Assembly (NCBI GenBank): GCA_019420465.1
Contig: JAHZHB010000119.1
Coordinates: forward strand, 62,001 to 126,000
From: Lachnospiraceae bacterium
GTDB taxonomy: Bacteria > Bacillota > Clostridia > Lachnospirales > Lachnospiraceae
Direction: 5' to 3'
DNA length: 64,000 nt
Shown: in pieces, positions 1 through 8,061 of the stretch
Position numbering within the stretch: the first letter of the stretch is position 1
Layout: each line of letters opens with the position of its first letter
Program-made: the position numbers and the translations under genes
The notes under the pieces: model-generated
Told to the model about the DNA's origin: nothing
What the model saw: only the letters and a program-made list of their open reading frames with translations
Database searches by the model: none

Positions 1-77
1 TGACCTGCTCCTCAAAATAAAACAATTCTTCAAATTTTTTGCCCGGCACAATGCACAGGATCAAAGCATCCCTGTTC

Positions 78-1622
78 TCACTGCTCCAACAGCAAAAATC
101 CCAGCACCAGATCCTGGCATGTCTCCCCATCATCCAGATGCAGACCGGTAAGTTTTTCGATACGTTCCATGCGCCGGAAAAAGGTAGTACGGTGTACATA
201 GATTGCCTCCGCAGCCGTAGTCATATTGCATCCACAGTCCAGATAGGACTTTAATGTCTTACAGTATTCCGTCTCCTGTTCCTCATCTATATGCTGTAGA
301 AGAAGCAGTGCCGGAGGTACCAGCATGGAAACCGGCATTTCCCGCTTCATGGACTCCAGAAGATACTCCCTGCGGTAGTCCTCATAGAAATAGTACCAGT
401 AATAAGGATCCTTTTTTCGACCGATACGAAGCGCAATATCTGCTGCCCGGACAGCCTGCGGAATCAGGGACAATTCCTGAAACGCAGGACTTACTCCGGC
501 GATGCATACATACTCCCGGATGAACTGAGCCACCTGCTGATGAAACTTCTGGGACTGCACATCCACCAGAGACTTTGACAGATTGACCAGCCAGATGATC
601 TCATCACCATTTTGCACGCCGCAGGAATAGGGCCACGTTGACTCCAGCCGGGAAATCAGAAAGGAAAACGTGGTCTCCTTATGAATCGTCCAGCGTTCCC
701 CTGCCAGGAAACGGTATTTGATCAGCGTACACGTATCCTTCGGATTCCAGTGTGCAGCCTTGAACACACTGCCCATAGCATCCTCTGCCAACTCATTTCC
801 TTTAAGAATCAGTTCTAACGTCTCATGAATAGGATCCGGCATCAGATCACGGAACAGACGGCTTCGGGAAATTCCCCATGAAGATATATACTCCGAAATT
901 ACAGAAAACAGTTCCTCCATTCCCGGATGAAGCCGAGCCTCTTTTTCCGGCAAAAACATGACCATGCGCGCCAGATAGACCCCATCACTGAAAATATTTC
1001 TGCAATAATTATAGCAGTCCAGACTCTTATTATAATAGTAGAAACACTCCTGATACCCCAATGCCTTATGAAATTCCTCATCCATAATCAGATCATATGC
1101 AACTTCCGGCGAAATAGATCCCCCATCATACGTTAGCAATGCTTTCATCTTTTTCGAGTTATACAGATTTCTGAGGTCCTTCCAGGCCAGGAAAAATGGC
1201 ATACCAAGAATATTTTCCGCCATTTCAAGTATCTTTTCGTCATCTTCTGACAGCAGCATGGTTCTGAGAAGTTCAGATTCTCTGCAGATGAACTGCTGTC
1301 GAACAGCATTTACTTCTTTTTCCACAATATCCGGATCTCCAACCAGCACGCATCCGGAATCAACTGCTGGTCTTGCAAGAAAAGACTCTGCCGCTACTGC
1401 CTCATCCTCATCACCAACAGTGATAATCACAGAAAACAGCGTATCGGAAACTACCTTTGCAAGCTCTCCCGCACGCAAAACAACTACCGTTTTCTCATAT
1501 GTCTTGCTCTTGTCATATCCTCTTTCCACCAAAGCAAATTCTTTTGCAGATCCGGCTCTTTTTTCCTGAAGAACCCTGAATTTCCCCTCAAGCTTCAAAA
1601 GCAGCATATTCACTGTTACCAT
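78..1622 (-). CDS. PucR-type helix-turn-helix transcriptional regulator
   Basis: This encodes a 514-residue cytoplasmic regulator. The last 60 or so residues carry a PucR-family C-terminal helix-turn-helix (pattern YLDCGCNMTTAAEAIYVHRT, then FRRMERIEKLTG), which in the family binds DNA at purine, sugar-diacid or other catabolic promoters. The long N-terminal part (about 430 residues) has no domain I recognise and probably senses a ligand. I chose the ATG at 1622 because GGAGGT lies 8 bases before it; an upstream in-frame start at 1667 has no ribosome site. The gene is divergent from the uroporphyrinogen-decarboxylase-like gene at 1830, so it is the likely regulator of that gene (inference). 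Confidence 0.8.
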   Translation of the reverse strand: MVTVNMLLLKLEGKFRVLQEKRAGSAKEFALVERGYDKSKTYEKTVVVLRAGELAKVVSDTLFSVIITVGDEDEAVAAESFLARPAVDSGCVLVGDPDIVEKEVNAVRQQFICRESELLRTMLLSEDDEKILEMAENILGMPFFLAWKDLRNLYNSKKMKALLTYDGGSISPEVAYDLIMDEEFHKALGYQECFYYYNKSLDCYNYCRNIFSDGVYLARMVMFLPEKEARLHPGMEELFSVISEYISSWGISRSRLFRDLMPDPIHETLELILKGNELAEDAMGSVFKAAHWNPKDTCTLIKYRFLAGERWTIHKETTFSFLISRLESTWPYSCGVQNGDEIIWLVNLSKSLVDVQSQKFHQQVAQFIREYVCIAGVSPAFQELSLIPQAVRAADIALRIGRKKDPYYWYYFYEDYRREYLLESMKREMPVSMLVPPALLLLQHIDEEQETEYCKTLKSYLDCGCNMTTAAEAIYVHRTTFFRRMERIEKLTGLHLDDGETCQDLVLGFLLLEQ

Positions 1623-1685
1623 AGCTTCGCACCTCCATGCTACAAATTGTAGCGTTTGATATGGCAACTGTCAACAGAGCATACA

Positions 1686-1714
1686 TTTACATAATATCTG
1701 AGTATCTATATAAT
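1686..1714 (+). promoter_or_regulatory. Sigma-A type promoter for the UroD-like gene
   Basis: TTTACA (1686-1691) and TATAAT (1709-1714) are separated by 17 bases, matching the vegetative consensus well. Start of transcription would be near 1721, giving a leader of about 110 nt before the ATG at 1830. Confidence 0.6.
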
Positions 1715-1751
1715 GAAGCTATAAACGGGGAATATCAGAGGAACCTTTCCC

Positions 1752-1773
1752 TGTTCATGAATTTCCATGAACA
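1752..1773. promoter_or_regulatory. Perfect inverted repeat, candidate operator
   Basis: The arms TGTTCATG and CATGAACA flank a 6-base spacer, a perfect 8-bp dyad. It sits about 30 bases downstream of the predicted transcription start of the gene at 1830 and in the shared region with the divergent PucR-type gene, so it could be the regulator's binding site. A leader hairpin is the alternative. Confidence 0.45.
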
Positions 1774-1829
1774 TCAGAAGATGCTTTTTAAACCATCTTC
1801 TGCACCAAAAGAAAGCGGAGGAACATTCT

Positions 1830-3086
1830 ATGGCAAATGAAGACATTCAGAAACTGTATCAAAAACGACTTGACCGTGTAAACAAAGCCATCCGTCTCGA
1901 ACCCACTGACAGAGTGCCTCTGGCACCTTTTTTCCAGTCCTATATGCAAAGATCCGGTGGTTCCAGCTACAAAGACATTTATTATGACTTTGATAAAGCT
2001 GCCCAGGCAACAATCAATTTCTACAAGAAATATCCCATGCCAGATGTCGCCATGACGCCTCTTTACTGCAGTGGCCGTGCAAATGAACTGGCAGCAACCA
2101 AAGTCATTGACTGGCCCGGAAGACCGGGGACAAAGGTATCCGACTTCAGTTCCCATCAGGTCATTGAGCTGGAACCCATGTTGCCGGAAGAATACCCTGA
2201 AATGTTGAATGACTTTACAGGTTTTATGATCCGTAAATACATTCCCAGAGTATATCCCAACCTGAAAGCACTGGAAAAGATCAGTATCACGCCTACCGTT
2301 GTCTTAAGCACTACGATGCTGGCACCTTTCTATGATCCCGAAGTACAGACAGCCATGCAGCTTCTGGCACAGATCGGGGAAGAAGACGCAAAAGCAGCAG
2401 CAGCTTCCGCAGATATCGCCAATAAGCTGGCCGCCATGGGATATCCCACAATGATGAGCGGCATTTCCGAAGCCCCCTATGATATTCTGGGCGATTATTT
2501 CCGTGGTACTATGGGCATCTTTGAAGATCTGACGGATCCGGATATGGCTGAATATATCGATCAGGCCTGTGATATGTTTGCAGAGCAGCAGATCCGGGCA
2601 TTGCAATATTTCCGCTATGTAGATATGCCAGTAAAACGTGTATTCTTCCCGCTGCATAAAGCCATGGATGGTTTTATGAATGAGAAGCAATTTGAGCGTT
2701 TCTACTGGAAACCACTGAAGAAGATCATGATGGCATTGATCGACATGGGTGTCACACCTTTCATTTATACAGAAGGACCTTATGACAGCCGTATTGATAT
2801 GCTGACAGATGTACCTAAAGGAAAAGTTCTCTATCACTTTGAGAAATGTGATATGAAGAGAGCCAAAGAAAAGCTCTCCGGTATCGCCTGCATTTCCGGT
2901 AACTTAAGCGTATCTCTCATGGAATTCGGCGCAAAAGAACAGGTTGAAGATCAGGTAAAATACCTTCTGGAGACCTGTGCCCCGGGCGGCGGATATATCT
3001 TTGATTTCAATGGTTCCCTTGAAAACTGTAAACCGGAAAATCTGGATGCCATGTTCAATACCTTTGAAAAATACTGTAAGTACTGA
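1830..3086 (+). CDS. Uroporphyrinogen decarboxylase-family (methyltransferase-like) protein
   Basis: The 418-residue product belongs to the UroD/MtaA/CmuA superfamily, a TIM-barrel family that includes haem decarboxylases and corrinoid-dependent methyltransferases. The start at 1830 follows GGAGGA by 7 bases. Around residue 340 there is HFEKC and later LETCAPGGGYIF near residue 385; a His-x-Cys...Cys arrangement binds zinc in the methyltransferase branch, so a methyl-transfer role is more likely than haem synthesis, but the exact substrate cannot be read from the sequence. No corrinoid protein or other haem gene is adjacent. The divergent PucR-type regulator suggests inducible catabolism, for example demethylation of methoxylated compounds (inference). 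Confidence 0.75.
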   Translation: MANEDIQKLYQKRLDRVNKAIRLEPTDRVPLAPFFQSYMQRSGGSSYKDIYYDFDKAAQATINFYKKYPMPDVAMTPLYCSGRANELAATKVIDWPGRPGTKVSDFSSHQVIELEPMLPEEYPEMLNDFTGFMIRKYIPRVYPNLKALEKISITPTVVLSTTMLAPFYDPEVQTAMQLLAQIGEEDAKAAAASADIANKLAAMGYPTMMSGISEAPYDILGDYFRGTMGIFEDLTDPDMAEYIDQACDMFAEQQIRALQYFRYVDMPVKRVFFPLHKAMDGFMNEKQFERFYWKPLKKIMMALIDMGVTPFIYTEGPYDSRIDMLTDVPKGKVLYHFEKCDMKRAKEKLSGIACISGNLSVSLMEFGAKEQVEDQVKYLLETCAPGGGYIFDFNGSLENCKPENLDAMFNTFEKYCKY

Positions 3087-3131
3087 TACCATAAAAAGTA
3101 TGATAACGCTTAAAAGCTTTGATACATCCGT

Positions 3132-3176
3132 AAAAAATACCCCTGTCTCTTGGTTTGAGTGACAGGGATATTTTTT
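3132..3176 (+). terminator. Rho-independent terminator
   Basis: A stem pairs CCCTGTC with GACAGGG, followed by ATATTTTTT. It lies between the convergent ends of the UroD-like gene and nrdD, and the A-run on the left could let it act in both directions. Confidence 0.8.
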
Positions 3177-3199
3177 ATAAGAAATTCAAATTATATATT

Positions 3200-5374
3200 T
3201 TACAGATGCAGCACGCGCTCTTTGATCTCCTGGGTACGTCCCTGATTCCAGAACTGGGTGCCGATGTAGCCGCAGGTACGGCGGGCTACATTTAATTTGG
3301 ACTGGTCTCTGTTACCGCAGTTCGGGCATTCCCAGATCAGCTTGCCGTCCTCGTTCTTGATCTGGATCTCACCGTCATAGCCGCATACCTGACAGTAATC
3401 GCTCTTGGTATTCAGCTCGGCATACATGATATTCTCGTAGATGTACTGCATAACGCTGATAACGGCATCGATATTGTCCTTCATATCCGGTACTTCCACG
3501 TAGCTGATCGCTCCGCCCGGGGACAGTGCCTGGAACTGGGCTTCGAATTTCAGCTTCTTGAAAGCATCAATCTCCTCGGTAACATGTACGTGATAGCTGT
3601 TGGTGATATAGTTCTTGTCTGTTACGCCCTTGATCGTGCCGAAACGCTTCTGGAGACATTTGGCGAACTTATACGTCGTGGACTCCAGCGGTGTGCCGTA
3701 CAGACTGAAATCGATATTCTCCTCAGCCTTCCACTTCCTGCAGGCGGCATTCATATGCTCCATAACTTTCAGTGCAAACGGCGTTGCATCCGGATCTGTA
3801 TGGGATTTTCCGGTCATATAGCGCACGCATTCGCACAGTCCGGCATAGCCCAGGGAAATCGTGGAATAACCACCGTAAAGCAGCTTGTCGATCGTCTCAC
3901 CCTTTTTCAGACGGGCCAGTGCACCGTACTGCCACAGAATCGGCGCCACATCGGACGGTGTACCGAGAAGTCTGTTATGACGGCACATCAGAGCCTCTTT
4001 ACACAGCGCCAGTCTCTCGTCAAAGATCTCCCAGAAACGGTTCATATCCTTGCCGGAGCTGCAGGCTACATCTACAAGGTTGATGGTGACAACTCCCTGA
4101 TTGAAACGGCCATAGTATTTCGGCTTGCCGTTCTCATCCAGATACGGGGTAAGAAAGCTTCGGCAACCCATGCAGGTATAGCAGTGGCCTTCGCCGTTGG
4201 CGTCAACCTTGAGCTGTTTCATGATCTTTTCGGAAATATAATCCGGTACCATACGTTTGGCTGTACACTCGGCTGCCAGCTTTGTCAGCTCCCAGAATCT
4301 GCTGCCCTCGCGGATATTGTCCTCCTCGAGTACATAGATCAGCTTCGGGAAAGCCGGTGTGATGTATACGCCCTTTTCATTTTTAATACCCTTGATACGC
4401 TGGCTTAATACCTCTTTCGTGATCAGGGCAAGGTCTTCTCTGGTCTGACCGTCCTCTACCTCGTTTAAGTACATAAAAATAGTAATAAACGGTGCCTGAC
4501 CATTCGTTGTCATCAGTGTGATGACCTGATACTGGATCATCTGTACACCCTGCTCTACCTCTTTGCGCAGACGCATCTCAGCGACCTCGTCCATCGTCTT
4601 TTCACTGGCCTCGATACCGGCAGCGGCAAACTCCTGACGGACAGCTTTTCTGTATTTCTGACGGCTGATATCGACAAACGGTGCCAGATGTGCCAGAGAG
4701 ATACTCTGACCGCCGTACTGTGAACTGGCGATCTGTGCGATCGCCTGTGTGGCGATATTGCAGGCGGTGGAGAAGCTGTGCGGCTTTTCGATCATCGTCT
4801 CGCTGATGACCGTGCCGTTCTGCAGCATATCCTCCAGATTGACCAGACAGCAGTTGTGCATGTGCTGGGCAAAGTAATCGGCATCATGGAAATGGATGAT
4901 ACCCAGCTCATGTGCCTCTACGATCTCCGGCGGAAGCAAAAGACGACGGGTAATATCCTTGCTGACCTCTCCGGCCATATAATCACGCTGTACACTGTTG
5001 ACTACCGGATTCTTGTTGGAATTTTCCTGTTTGACCTCCTCGTTATTGCACTCGATCAGACTCATGATCTGGTCATCGGTAGAGTTGGACTTGCGGACAA
5101 GCTCTCTTTTATAACGGTAGGTAATATATTTTCTGGCTACGGAAAATGCACGGAAATTCATGATCTGATCCTCTACCAGATCCTGGATCTCTTCTACACC
5201 CAGGGAACGGGTACGGGAGGCACAGATCTTTTCTACTGTCGCTGTCAGCTGGTCGATCTCCCAGTCAGACAGCCGTTCATTTTCAATAACCTCACTGTTG
5301 GCCTTTTCTACCGCACGGCGGATCTTGGCAGGATCAAATACAACCTCTTCACCGCTTCGTTTGATGATTTTCAT
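3200..5374 (-). CDS. nrdD: Anaerobic (class III) ribonucleoside-triphosphate reductase
   Basis: NrdD makes deoxyribonucleotides from NTPs without oxygen, using a glycyl radical. The 724-residue protein has an N-terminal ATP-cone (residues 1 to about 95, starting MKIIKRSGEEVVFD), the large catalytic barrel with CMGCRSF, a C-terminal zinc finger (CQVCGY and CPNCGN) and the glycyl-radical site RRTCGYIGTQFWNQGR near the end. The ATG at 5374 is 9 bases after AAGGAG; a GTG two codons upstream is too close to that site. The radical-SAM activase gene nrdG, commonly beside nrdD, is not next to it here; the downstream neighbour is on the opposite strand. Control by NrdR is suggested by two boxes upstream. 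Confidence 0.97.
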   Translation of the reverse strand: MKIIKRSGEEVVFDPAKIRRAVEKANSEVIENERLSDWEIDQLTATVEKICASRTRSLGVEEIQDLVEDQIMNFRAFSVARKYITYRYKRELVRKSNSTDDQIMSLIECNNEEVKQENSNKNPVVNSVQRDYMAGEVSKDITRRLLLPPEIVEAHELGIIHFHDADYFAQHMHNCCLVNLEDMLQNGTVISETMIEKPHSFSTACNIATQAIAQIASSQYGGQSISLAHLAPFVDISRQKYRKAVRQEFAAAGIEASEKTMDEVAEMRLRKEVEQGVQMIQYQVITLMTTNGQAPFITIFMYLNEVEDGQTREDLALITKEVLSQRIKGIKNEKGVYITPAFPKLIYVLEEDNIREGSRFWELTKLAAECTAKRMVPDYISEKIMKQLKVDANGEGHCYTCMGCRSFLTPYLDENGKPKYYGRFNQGVVTINLVDVACSSGKDMNRFWEIFDERLALCKEALMCRHNRLLGTPSDVAPILWQYGALARLKKGETIDKLLYGGYSTISLGYAGLCECVRYMTGKSHTDPDATPFALKVMEHMNAACRKWKAEENIDFSLYGTPLESTTYKFAKCLQKRFGTIKGVTDKNYITNSYHVHVTEEIDAFKKLKFEAQFQALSPGGAISYVEVPDMKDNIDAVISVMQYIYENIMYAELNTKSDYCQVCGYDGEIQIKNEDGKLIWECPNCGNRDQSKLNVARRTCGYIGTQFWNQGRTQEIKERVLHL

Positions 5375-5449
5375 GTACACCCTCTCCTTATCTATATCAA
5401 CACTTCAAACTCTTTCAGGCACAACATTTTGTGCTGTGCACATCAAAAT

Positions 5450-5498
5450 ATACTACATCTAGTAGCTAATATCAACTATAAAAAACCAGATATAGTAT
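5450..5498 (-). promoter_or_regulatory. Tandem NrdR-like boxes upstream of nrdD
   Basis: Two imperfect palindromes, ACTACATCTAGT (5452-5463) and ACCAGATATAGT (5485-5496), each match 10 of 12 positions of the NrdR core ACWATATATWGT as I recall it. Their starts are 33 bp apart, about three helical turns, which is the usual paired spacing of NrdR sites. They lie about 80-120 bp upstream of nrdD. Confidence 0.6.
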
Positions 5499-5661
5499 TT
5501 TTGTCGAATGTCACAAAATTAAGGGGAGATATTTCTGCTATTTTCTACCTTGTATTTTTCAGAGTACGAGAAAGTGGACTAAAACGGGCAACCGTCTTTT
5601 TTCGTAGAAACATTCAAAATCAGACCACTAAATCATCTTCCACCATATACAGCTGAAAACA

Positions 5662-5944
5662 GGCAGCACAGTATATCACGAAAGCTCCGGGTATGACCGT
5701 ACCGGGAAGATCGTAAAGTGAGGGCATACTGGTTCTTCGTATACAGAGACAGCAAAAACAGGGGCATCATCCGCTTACAGGGCGGATGATGAGGCGACTT
5801 TGAGCAGGATTTGCATCAGCAACTCCTGCGAATGGAGCCGATCCCCTGTTTTTGCTGTCTCTGTATGCGATTAGAACCAGTGCCCGAACGTCCGATCTTC
5901 CCGGCACGGTCATACCCGGAGCTTTCGTGATATCCTGCGCTGCC
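5662..5944 (-). repeat. Giant intergenic inverted repeat, element A
   Basis: This 283-bp element fills the space after the niaR stop codon. Outer arms of about 100 nt pair: the first 52 nt of each arm match with 3 differences, and 21 more (ACAGAGACAGCAAAAACAGG) match exactly near the centre. Inside are two smaller hairpins, CATCATCCGC/GCGGATGATG and GCAGGA/TCCTGC, so the core differs from that of elements B to E. GACGGACGGC abuts the niaR-proximal edge. Read on the minus strand it would be the 3' untranslated region of niaR; it also separates niaR from the nrdD promoter. Confidence 0.75.
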
Positions 5945-5950
5945 GTCCGT

Positions 5951-6469
5951 CTATCTGTCTGTCATGACAAGAAACCCCTTTTCTTCCAGCACATGCCCGA
6001 CTTCATCCAAAATCTCCTCACTGTCTGCTGCCACCGTATGATAATGATAATTCCCCGTGATATTCTTTAACGGACTGGACTTGCCACTCTGGATCTCCTC
6101 CATAAACTCCCGCACCTTTTTCCGTGACGCAATATTTAAAGCAGCCTCCATCGTACCATACACCTTATGATGCACCATAACATTTAAAACCTCAGCCCCC
6201 AGATCCACGATCGCACACAGCTCTTCTTCGATCTGGTCATCCGTGTGACTGACCTTAAACACACGCGTAACCTTCCCCGGCTTAGTCAGAATATACCCTC
6301 TGTTTGTGGACAGTATATCATATCCCGCCGCACGGATCAGCGCAATATCCTGTACGATCACCTGACGGCTCACCCCGTGATCCGCAGCCAGCTTCTTGGC
6401 CGGAACCGGCTTTTTCGCCTGCTCTATCGTTTTTATGATGTCCTGCCTTCTGTCTGCTCCTGTCATCAT
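5951..6469 (-). CDS. niaR: NiaR-type 3H-domain transcriptional repressor
   Basis: The 172-residue protein has an N-terminal HTH_11 (about residues 1-60, SRQVIVQDIALIRAAGYDIL) and a C-terminal 3H domain holding the conserved histidines VSHTDD, VMVHHKVYG and NYHYHTV. In Firmicutes this architecture is NiaR (YrxA), a nicotinate-responsive repressor of NAD synthesis and niacin uptake genes. The ATG at 6469 is 9 bases after GGAGG; a second ATG follows directly. It lies downstream of, and on the same strand as, a transporter whose promoter carries a perfect palindrome, which points to a niacin-controlled pair. Function is inferred from domain content. Confidence 0.85.
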   Translation of the reverse strand: MMTGADRRQDIIKTIEQAKKPVPAKKLAADHGVSRQVIVQDIALIRAAGYDILSTNRGYILTKPGKVTRVFKVSHTDDQIEEELCAIVDLGAEVLNVMVHHKVYGTMEAALNIASRKKVREFMEEIQSGKSSPLKNITGNYHYHTVAADSEEILDEVGHVLEEKGFLVMTDR

Positions 6470-6655
6470 AACTTCACTCCTCCGATATCACATTGTATTT
6501 TATCATCGTATGTCTATATATTCACAAAGCATCTGCCTGTCAAAAGCTTATGCCGACCACAGTCTGACAACAAAGGGCTGCATTTTACAGTTTCCCATAA
6601 AACACAGCCTTTACAGATGTCTTTACCACTGACTGTCTGACAGCAGTATACCACA

Positions 6656-7708
6656 TCACAGATCCAATTTTAAGTCATTTTCTCTGATCCATCCCGCTTT
6701 TCTCAGCACCTCACAGATCACAAAACTAAGCACTGCCGGAAGGATAAAGCAGATCAGTATAAGCCCGATCCAGTCAAACGCCGTGATCGCTGCCTTTGTA
6801 CCTGCCGCAATATCACTGATCCATCCGGTGTACACACCGATCTGACCGACCAGACCACAGGTACCCATACCCGAGGCCACAGCAGCACCATTCATTTTCA
6901 GATGGAAAATACAGGTCGCGATCGGTCCCGTGATCGCAGAAGCGATCGTCGGCGGCAGCCAGATGCGGGGATTTTTCACGATATTGCCCATCTGGAGCAT
7001 GGATGTACCGATACCCTGGGCGAACAGACCGCCCCATTTATTTTCCTTAAAGCTCATAACTGCAAAACCGATCATCTGTGCACAGCAGCCGGCCACAGCC
7101 GCACCACCGGCCAGTCCGGTCAGAGTCAGAGCCGCACAGATCGCCGCACTCGAGATTGGCAGTGTCAGGGCAATACCCACGATTACAGATACTAAAATAC
7201 CCATGAAGAACGGCTGCAGCTCCGTAGCCCACATGATCGCACCACCAACTGCACTTGCCGCAGCACCGATTGCCGGAGCCCACCACAGACTCAGAAGGAC
7301 ACCGACTGCAATAGAAACAAACGGTGTCACGATAATATCGATCTTTGTCTCTTTTGAAACCAGCTTACCAAACTCAGCCGCAAAAATCGTCACCACCAGT
7401 ACCGCCAGCGGTCCACCGGCATCGCCCAGCTCATTCGCCGCCATACCGACAGCCGCCAGCGAAAACAGCACCAATGCCGGAGCCTGCAGCGCATACCCAA
7501 TCGAAATCGCCATAGCCGCACCCGTAGCTCCCTTTGCATAGCCACCAATCGTCACCAGCACCTCAATCCCCAGCTGCTCACCCAGCGTACTGATAATCGT
7601 ACCGATCAGAAGCGAAGCAAACAACCCCTGCGCCATAGCTCCCAGCGCATCAATACCATACCGCTTCGCCGAAAAAATAATATTTTTTCTCTTCAGAAAC
7701 TCTTTCAT
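6656..7708 (-). CDS. PTS EIIC-type (PTS_EIIC_2-like) membrane transporter
   Basis: The 350-residue protein is almost entirely hydrophobic, with about 8-10 membrane segments rich in Gly and Ala and a short charged N-terminus (MKEFLKRKNIIF). It resembles the stand-alone PTS EIIC_2 family, annotated as sugar permeases, yet no EIIA or EIIB gene is nearby. It precedes niaR by 186 bp on the same strand, and a palindrome overlaps its transcription start region. That pairing suggests transport of nicotinate or a related NAD precursor rather than a sugar (inference). The start at 7708 follows GAGGAG by 5 bases. Confidence 0.7.
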   Translation of the reverse strand: MKEFLKRKNIIFSAKRYGIDALGAMAQGLFASLLIGTIISTLGEQLGIEVLVTIGGYAKGATGAAMAISIGYALQAPALVLFSLAAVGMAANELGDAGGPLAVLVVTIFAAEFGKLVSKETKIDIIVTPFVSIAVGVLLSLWWAPAIGAAASAVGGAIMWATELQPFFMGILVSVIVGIALTLPISSAAICAALTLTGLAGGAAVAGCCAQMIGFAVMSFKENKWGGLFAQGIGTSMLQMGNIVKNPRIWLPPTIASAITGPIATCIFHLKMNGAAVASGMGTCGLVGQIGVYTGWISDIAAGTKAAITAFDWIGLILICFILPAVLSFVICEVLRKAGWIRENDLKLDL

Positions 7709-7732
7709 GTCTTCTCCTCTTTACACTTTATT

Positions 7733-7754
7733 GACACATGACTTATCATGTGTC
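7733..7754 (-). promoter_or_regulatory. Candidate NiaR operator
   Basis: GACACATG and CATGTGTC form a perfect inverted repeat with a 6-base spacer, located just downstream of the -10 element of the transporter promoter, where bound repressor would block transcription. Two further TTGTC half-sites follow at 7754-7766. Assignment to NiaR rests on the adjacent niaR gene. Confidence 0.6.
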
Positions 7755-7768
7755 TTGTCACTTGTCCT

Positions 7769-7796
7769 ATTATACACATTTTTCTTCAAACGTCAA
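7769..7796 (-). promoter_or_regulatory. Promoter of the PTS-IIC-like/niaR pair
   Basis: On the minus strand TTGACG (7796-7791) and TATAAT (7774-7769) are 16 bases apart. Confidence 0.65.
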
Positions 7797-7920
7797 CAAT
7801 GAAAGAGCTAAGCAAAGACTTTTCCTATCTTCCCATTCAATGGAGCGTGGAAAAAAGTTTGATAAAAGCATAAGGGAAACACCATTCTCCACCATAGAAT
7901 ACAGTATGAATTGTCAAAAA

Positions 7921-7962
7921 AACTGCACTCCACGACTGAATCATCAGCTATGGAGTGCAGTT
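7921..7962. terminator. Hairpin, possible terminator of the ABC permease operon
   Basis: AACTGCACTCCA pairs exactly with TGGAGTGCAGTT around an 18-base loop. Runs of A before and TTCTTTTC after it make a bidirectional terminator possible; it lies beyond the stop of the permease gene ending at 8062. Confidence 0.5.
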
Positions 7963-7967
7963 CTTTT

Positions 7968-8053
7968 CAGCTCCTTCCCCCGTTGTCCGCAGTTCTGCAA
8001 AAAGAGGACAGATACCTGCCCGGCCTTTCGACCGTTGCGAGGCGTCTGTCCCC
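7968..8053 (-). repeat. Half copy of the giant inverted-repeat element (A-prime)
   Basis: This stretch closely matches the right arm and adjoining core edge of element B (17730-17810): shared blocks include AGCTCCTTCC, GTTGTCCGCAG, GCAAAAAGAGGACAGA and GCGAGGCGTC. The partner left arm is missing, so it cannot form the long stem. It lies 3' of the ABC permease gene, the same position the full copies occupy relative to their upstream genes. Confidence 0.65.
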
Positions 8054-8061
8054 AAAACATT

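Noticed and set aside
3584..5656. Long plus-strand open frames (274 and 292 codons) opposite nrdD
   Set aside because: They are antisense to a certain gene, have no ribosome site, and show no domain; they arise from codon bias of nrdD.
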